Source of the DNA: Achromobacter deleyi
GTDB taxonomy: Bacteria > Pseudomonadota > Gammaproteobacteria > Burkholderiales > Burkholderiaceae_B
Direction: 5' to 3'
NCBI RefSeq assembly: GCF_902859705.1
Contig: NZ_CADIJO010000006.1
Location: 62,001 to 126,000, forward strand
Length of the DNA: 64,000 bases
Shown in pieces: positions 59,245-64,000 of this stretch (position 1 is its first letter; every line of letters starts with the position of its first letter). Under the pieces are notes generated by a model, which did no database searches, had not been told where the DNA came from, and worked only from the letters and a program-made list of their open reading frames with translations. The position numbers were made by a program, and so were the translations under genes.

Positions 59245-61170
59245 TCAGGAAGACTTCCTCACGCGGAGGTACCACTCGCACAGCAGCCTGACCTGCTTTT
59301 CCGTGTAGCCCTTTTCCACCATCCGGTCGACAAAGCTCTGGTGCTTCGACTTGTCCTCGGCCGAGGCCTTGGCGTTAAACGAAATCACCGGCAGCAGGTC
59401 TTCCGTGTTCGAGAACATCTTCTTCTCGATCACTTCGCGCAGCTTTTCATAGCTGGTCCAGGTCGGGTTGCGGCCGTTGTTGTTGGCGCGCGCCCGCAGC
59501 ACGAAGTTCACGATCTCGTTGCGGAAGTCCTTCGGGTTGGCGATGCCGGCCGGCTTCTCGATCTTTTCCAGCTCATCGTTCAAGGCGCTGCGGTCGAAGC
59601 TTTCGCCGGTTTCCGGGTCGCGGAATTCCTCGTCCTGGATCCAGCAGTCGGCAAACGTGACGTAGCGGTCAAAGATGTTCTGGCCGTACTCGGAGTACGA
59701 CTCGAGATAGGCGGTCTGGATTTCCTTGCCGATGAATTCCGCGTAGCGGGGCGCCAGGAAGCCCTTGATGAACTCCAGGTAGCGGCGGCGGATTTCCTCG
59801 GGGTAGTCCTCGCGGCCGATGCGCTGCTCGAGCACGTACATCAAGTGCACCGGGTTTGCGGCGACTTCGGTCTGGTCGTAGTTGAAGACGCTGGACAGGA
59901 TCTTGTACGCGAAACGCGTGGACACCCCGTTCATGCCTTCGTCGGTACCGGCGTAGTCCTTGTATTCCTGCAACGCCTTGGCCTTGGGGTCGACGTCCTT
60001 CAGGCTTTCGCCGTCGTAGACGCGCAGCTTGGAATAGATGCTGGAATTCTCGGGCTCTTTCAGGCGGGTCAGCACCGAGAACTGCGCCATCATGTCCAGC
60101 GTTCCGGGCGCGCACGGCGCCTTGGACAGCGAGCTGTGATGCAGCAGCTTTTCGTAGATGCGGACTTCTTCCGACACCTGCAGGCAGTAAGGCACCTTGA
60201 CGATATAGATACGGTCAAGGAAAGCCTCGTTGTGCTTGTTGTTGCGGAAGGTCTGCCATTCCGACTCGTTCGAGTGCGCCAGGATGCTGCCGTTGAACGG
60301 AATCGCCGAGAACCCCTCGGTGCCCTTGAAGTTGCCTTCCTGGGTCGCCGTGAGCAGCGGATGCAGCATCTTGATCGGCGCCTTGAACATCTCGACGAAC
60401 TCGAGCAGCCCCTGGTTGGCCAGGCACAGGCCGCCGGAATAGCTGTAGGCGTCCGGGTCGTCCTGCGAGTGGCGGTCGAGCTTGCGGATATCGACCTTGC
60501 CCACCAGCGACGAGATGTCCTGGTTGTTCTCGTCGCCCGGTTCGGTCTTGGCGATGGCCACCTGGCGCAGCACCGACGGATTCAGGCGCACCACGCGGAA
60601 TTGCGAGATGTCGCCATCGAATTCCTTCAGGCGCTTGACCGCCCACGGCGACATGATGCCCGTGAGGTAACGGCGCGGAATGCCGTATTCCTTTTCGAGC
60701 GTGTCGCCGAAGCGTTCCGGATGGAACAGGCCCAGCGGCGACTCGTTCACGGGCGAACCCTTGAGCGCGTAGATGGGATAGCTCTCCATCAGGACCTTCA
60801 GGCGTTCTGCGATGGACGACTTACCGCCGCCCACAGGCCCCAGCAGATAGAGGATTTGCTTGCGCTCTTCCAGTCCCTGCGCGGCGTGCTTGAAGAACGC
60901 CACGATCTGCCCGATGACGTCCTCCATGCCGTAGAACTCCTGAAACGCTGGATAGCGCCGGATGGTCCGGTTGGAAAACAAACGGGAAAGACGTGGGTCG
61001 TTGCGCGTATCCACGATTTCAGGTTCGCCAATCGCGGCCAGCATGCGCTCAGCGGGGCTGGCGTATGCCATCGGATCGCGTTTGGCGAGGTTCAGATATT
61101 CCTCAAGGGAAAGTTCTGATTCCTGCTCTCTTGCATACTGCGACTTGAAGCCTTCGACGATGTTTTGCAC
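59245..61170 (-). CDS. prkA: PrkA serine protein kinase
   Basis: 641 residues from a GTG at 61170 with a GGAGG ribosome site 6 bp upstream. N-terminal AAA-type domain with Walker A LLGPVGGGKSSIAERL and sensor elements, then the C-terminal PrkA kinase-like region (PEEIRRRYLEFIKGFLAPRYAEFIGKE). The family acts as a stress-response serine kinase or protease-like AAA protein. First gene of the prkA-yeaH-spoVR operon. The long 5' region upstream gives ample room for a regulated promoter, but no certain -35/-10 pair was seen. Confidence 0.95.
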   Translation of the reverse strand: MQNIVEGFKSQYAREQESELSLEEYLNLAKRDPMAYASPAERMLAAIGEPEIVDTRNDPRLSRLFSNRTIRRYPAFQEFYGMEDVIGQIVAFFKHAAQGLEERKQILYLLGPVGGGKSSIAERLKVLMESYPIYALKGSPVNESPLGLFHPERFGDTLEKEYGIPRRYLTGIMSPWAVKRLKEFDGDISQFRVVRLNPSVLRQVAIAKTEPGDENNQDISSLVGKVDIRKLDRHSQDDPDAYSYSGGLCLANQGLLEFVEMFKAPIKMLHPLLTATQEGNFKGTEGFSAIPFNGSILAHSNESEWQTFRNNKHNEAFLDRIYIVKVPYCLQVSEEVRIYEKLLHHSSLSKAPCAPGTLDMMAQFSVLTRLKEPENSSIYSKLRVYDGESLKDVDPKAKALQEYKDYAGTDEGMNGVSTRFAYKILSSVFNYDQTEVAANPVHLMYVLEQRIGREDYPEEIRRRYLEFIKGFLAPRYAEFIGKEIQTAYLESYSEYGQNIFDRYVTFADCWIQDEEFRDPETGESFDRSALNDELEKIEKPAGIANPKDFRNEIVNFVLRARANNNGRNPTWTSYEKLREVIEKKMFSNTEDLLPVISFNAKASAEDKSKHQSFVDRMVEKGYTEKQVRLLCEWYLRVRKSS

Positions 61171-61998
61171 GGAAACCTCCTACAACACGCGAAAAAGCCA
61201 TGACGTCCCTACGTGTCCCCATTGTGTGCCTCTGTGCTTATGCGTGACTAGATAATCTCGCCATAAGCATTTTCGGCACGGTCGTATGTTGCTTTCGCCA
61301 CACATCAACCAAGAGCACGATCGGGCCCTTTCCGTTTAGGCTGCACCCTTCGGACACAAGTTCCGTCAGGGATTGCAACTAACGTGAATAAGTTCACTCG
61401 TACGCCTTCAGCATATCGCTGTAGAACGGGCGCATGATGCGGCCGCATATGAAATGGTCAGCAATGATTTGAAGGGATGAGCGATATCCCGGTGGATTCT
61501 TATGATCCGGGCGTAAGGCCCGGTGCGTTCGCTGAACGATGGCAGCGAACGGTCTGAACGGCGCAATGTGCGGCCTGGTTCAGCGACGTGTCGGTCCGGT
61601 TGTTGAAAGCGCCGGTACGCGACACTGGAATCCGTGGTGACGAGGGCGCGTTGCGGGCGGTGGAGCAAGCCATGCGCGCGTAGCGCCAAGTCATGGCCTT
61701 AGCTTAAGCCGATTTGACGATTTTGTGGCAATTCATTTGCACCGATGCGCAAAAAAACGCAGCAGAAAATGTTAGGGAGAACGCGAACGCCGTTCACGTG
61801 CAAATCGCTCCCAAACTTGCTGCGATTCGGCTGCAAGCCGCACCGGTAAACGCTATGCGGGCGATGGACTGCGGCTATCGCAGCCTTTCGTTGGCAGCCG
61901 CATGGCGAGAGTGCTAATACCCCTTGCGGCATCAAGGATAGAATCACGCATCCTTCATTCCCAGCCCGCGCTCTCTTTTCAAAGCCTTCGACCGCATC
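61171..61998. other. 828-bp intergenic region without a convincing gene
   Basis: Open frames of 60-95 codons here are overlapping and arginine-rich, with no recognisable family, and look like non-coding or decayed DNA. The part nearest 61170 is the 5' region of prkA on the minus strand. 61690-61925 is AT-richer (A-run at 61750-61757) and ends with GAGTGCTAA at 61908-61916, half of a CIRCE-like element; the other half was not found. No tRNA, IS end or long repeat was recognised. Confidence 0.6.
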
Positions 61999-63261
61999 AT
62001 GCCGCACCGTTCGCGACCCGCCATATCGGGGTTTCGCATCGCCAACGCCCGACGGCGCCGGCCCTGGCTTGCGGTGCTTTGCGGCCTGCTTCTCCTGACC
62101 GGCTGCGAACCTGCCGGTACCAAGCAAGCGGGCGGTGCGCTTCCCAATGATGCTTACGTGTGGCAACGGCGCTGGACACCGGCCGTGACCGGCGCGCTGG
62201 CCGATGGCGCCGAATCCGTGCGGTCCTGGCGCGTGCTGGCGGCGGAAATGCGCGCCGACGGCGTCTGGTTCGACGCCGCGCCTGATCTCGCGGCGCTGGC
62301 CGCAACCCAGCGGCCGGTGGTGGCGGTGCTGCGGCTGGATGGCCGCGTGGGCGCGCTACGGCCCGACGACATCATCGCGCGCGCCACCGCCACGCTGGCG
62401 GCATGGCGCAATGCCGGCGTTACCCCCGCCGCACTTGAAATCGACTACGACTGCGCCACCTCGCAGTTGCCCGCCTACACCGCCATGCTGACCGACCTGA
62501 AGCGCCGGCTGGCACCTGGCGTGGCGCTGTCGATCACCGCCTTGCCCACCTGGCTGAACAGCCCCGCGCTGGCCGCGCTGCTTACCGTGCCCGACGAAAC
62601 CGTGCTGCAGGTCCATGCCGTGCAGGACCCCGCGCTGGGGCTGTTCAACGCCAAGCGCGCGCGCACCTGGCTGGATGCCTACGCGCGCCAGACCGGCCGG
62701 CCTTGGCGCGTGGCGCTGCCCACATACGGCAGCCGCGTCGCCTGGGACGACAACGGCCGCATCGCCACCGTCGAAAGCGAGCGCCCCGCGCTGATGCCCG
62801 GGGGCCGCTCGGCCGAACTCCTGGTCGCTCCGGCCGACATGGCGGCGTTTGTCGCCGCGCTGGACCGCGACCGGCCTGCGGGCCTGGCGGGCATCGTCTG
62901 GTTCCGCTTGCCGACATCCGCCGACACGCGCGCCTGGAGCCTGCCGACGTGGCGCGCCGTGCTTGCGCGCCAGCCCTTGAACGCCGATGTGGCCGTCGCG
63001 GCGCAAACCGCGGGCCCCGGCGGCGCGCGCAACGTGCTGCTGGCCAACCGCGGCAACAGCGATGCGCCGCTGCCGTTTGCCATCCGGATCGATGCTGCCT
63101 GCCGCACGGCGGATGGCATCAACGGCTACACCCTTGAATACGATCGCCAGGGCCTGTATCTTCGCCGCGCGCAAGATGGGCTTTTGCGTGCCGGCGCCGA
63201 GCGCGCCATTGGATGGATACGCTGTGAATCCGCAACCCCGAGCCTTCATGTACAACCGTAA
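61999..63261 (+). CDS. DUF3142-type lipoprotein
   Basis: 420 residues. N-terminal basic stretch, a hydrophobic segment and a lipobox LLTGCEPAG give a lipoprotein signal with the cysteine near residue 36. The mature part resembles a TIM-barrel-like DUF3142 domain: WFDAAPDLAALAATQRPVVAVLRLDG, ALEIDYDCATSQLPAYTAMLTDLKRRL, GVALSITALPTWLNSP, and VDGIVWFRLP-like GLAGIVWFRLPTSADTRAWSL. Function is unknown. It overlaps the following gene by 14 nt, so the two are a coupled pair. Confidence 0.75.
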   Translation: MPHRSRPAISGFRIANARRRRPWLAVLCGLLLLTGCEPAGTKQAGGALPNDAYVWQRRWTPAVTGALADGAESVRSWRVLAAEMRADGVWFDAAPDLAALAATQRPVVAVLRLDGRVGALRPDDIIARATATLAAWRNAGVTPAALEIDYDCATSQLPAYTAMLTDLKRRLAPGVALSITALPTWLNSPALAALLTVPDETVLQVHAVQDPALGLFNAKRARTWLDAYARQTGRPWRVALPTYGSRVAWDDNGRIATVESERPALMPGGRSAELLVAPADMAAFVAALDRDRPAGLAGIVWFRLPTSADTRAWSLPTWRAVLARQPLNADVAVAAQTAGPGGARNVLLANRGNSDAPLPFAIRIDAACRTADGINGYTLEYDRQGLYLRRAQDGLLRAGAERAIGWIRCESATPSLHVQP

Positions 63262-64000
63262 ATCGCTTGCTGCCGCGCTACTGTTGGCCTGCGCCGCGGG
63301 CGTGGGCATCGTCATCGCCTGCGGCCCGGAATTCCCGCCGCAACTGCTGGATGATCGCGCCGGCACCCTGCAAGGCACGCCCGCCAATTCCTTCGCCTAC
63401 GAGGCCGCGCGGCTGACGCCGGCCACCGACGCGCTGCGCGCCAGCGAATCGGCGCTGCTGCCCGACGGCACCTACCGGTCCGACGCCACGCCGGAAGATT
63501 TCGATCCGGCGCTCAGCCCCAAGCAACGCGAGCAGATCCGCGCCATGCGCGCCAAGCCCGACGGCGATCAAGCCTATGCGGCCGGTCCAGGCCTGCCTGA
63601 GGCCGTACGCCTGTATGTCGCGGCCGCGGTGGACTACCGGACGGCCGCGCAAGGCCAGGGCGACATGCGCCTGGACCGTGCCCGCAAAAGGCTGCACGCC
63701 CTATTGGCATTGCCCGCGGCGCAGGCCGCGTCGCGCAGCGTCTGGGCGGCCTATCTGCTGGCGGAAATGGGAGACGACGAAGCCGCATATGGCCCGCCCG
63801 ACGAGCATTCGCATGAAGCCAGCCACGATGCGCACGCCTGGCGCGCCCAAGACGCCGAGGCCTACGTCCGCGTTCGCGCGCTGGCGCTGCGCGGCGACGC
63901 CGATCCGCTGGGCCTGGCGGTGGCCAGCTACGGCCAGCAAGCCCGCCTGTACCTGACCGGCGCCCAAGGCCCTTGCACGTACGACGATCTGATCAACACC
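63248..64000 (+). CDS. Secreted hypothetical protein, partner of the DUF3142 gene, cut at window end
   Basis: At least 251 residues from the ATG at 63248, continuing past the window. The N-terminus (MYNRKSLAAALLLACAAGVGIVIACGPEF) is a signal sequence that may be lipidated at the cysteine in VIACGPEFPP. Downstream is an alanine-rich helical region with TPR-like repeats (LYVAAAVDYRTAAQGQGDMRLDRARKRLHALLALPAAQAASRSVWAAYLLAEMG). Translation overlaps the end of the DUF3142 gene. I do not recognise a named family; a periplasmic or outer-membrane-anchored helper protein is the best guess. Confidence 0.7.
   Translation, partial: MYNRKSLAAALLLACAAGVGIVIACGPEFPPQLLDDRAGTLQGTPANSFAYEAARLTPATDALRASESALLPDGTYRSDATPEDFDPALSPKQREQIRAMRAKPDGDQAYAAGPGLPEAVRLYVAAAVDYRTAAQGQGDMRLDRARKRLHALLALPAAQAASRSVWAAYLLAEMGDDEAAYGPPDEHSHEASHDAHAWRAQDAEAYVRVRALALRGDADPLGLAVASYGQQARLYLTGAQGPCTYDDLINT

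Noticed and set aside
60667..60692. GTAACG-N14-ATTCC inside prkA as a BtrS-type site.
   Set aside because: One mismatch in the -35 block and located within coding sequence, with no downstream start on that strand.
61285..61312. GGCACG and TTGCT near prkA as a sigma54 promoter.
   Set aside because: The distance between the GG and GC pairs is 14 nt and not 10, and the strand points away from prkA.
61908..61916. GAGTGCTAA as a CIRCE heat-shock operator.
   Set aside because: Only one half-site is present; the inverted partner TTAGCACTC is missing at the usual 9-bp distance.
1..64000. CRISPR arrays, insertion sequences, integrases, phage genes or rRNA.
   Set aside because: No regularly spaced repeats, transposase or integrase frames, or rRNA segments were recognised on reading both strands.

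Overview
The window is GC-rich, densely coded DNA from a betaproteobacterium of the Alcaligenaceae. Bug-type solute receptors, a BtrS-type sigma factor and a Bsc-type type III secretion system (T3SS) point to Achromobacter or a non-classical Bordetella. The genus call rests on gene content and synteny only.

Layout. 1-12.6 kb is mostly chromosomal housekeeping: an RND efflux pump (permease cut by the window start), rnhA, a methyltransferase divergent from gloB, mltD, fabI, an OsmC protein, a TerB-like protein, and an NAD cluster (NUDIX-type regulator, nadC, Bug lipoprotein) with two matching operators. 12.6-20.7 kb holds a partner-switching set: an STAS antagonist, an HATPase anti-sigma/kinase and a membrane SpoIIE phosphatase translationally coupled to a solute-binding protein. 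Among them lie an alanine racemase and an MFS permease fused to an extracytoplasmic sensor.

20.8-48.6 kb is a complete Ysc/Bsc-family T3SS. A candidate bspR/btrA and the ECF sigma factor btrS come first. A long minus-strand block runs from three tandem Bsp22-like tip genes through bcr4-like, bcrH1, bopD, bopB, TPR chaperones and bscI-J-K-L-N-O-P-Q-R-S-T-U-W-C. A divergent plus-strand block runs bopN, a sycN-like chaperone, yscX-like, yscY-like, bcrD, bscD, bscE-like, bscF. A separate minus-strand unit encodes a CesT-type chaperone and a glutamate-cysteine-ligase-like enzyme.

The main discovery is a repeated promoter element, GGAAC-N14-CGTTAC (one copy GGTTAC), always with exactly 14 bp between the blocks. 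It lies at the correct strand and distance before bopN, before two of the three tip genes, before the bspR-like gene and before the ligase-like gene. I infer that it is the BtrS promoter. It therefore places the ligase-like gene, not a known T3SS component, in the secretion regulon beside a class I chaperone gene.

48.6-64 kb is general chromosome: LysR, a Bug receptor and a beta-propeller protein; a DsbA-family oxidoreductase; a GlxA-type AraC regulator with a perfect 12-bp-arm palindrome at its start; GNAT; a sugar-transferase-like protein; an orphan hypothetical; tRNA-Ser(GGA); the prkA-yeaH-spoVR stress cluster; about 830 bp without a convincing gene; and a DUF3142 lipoprotein with a partner gene cut by the window end.
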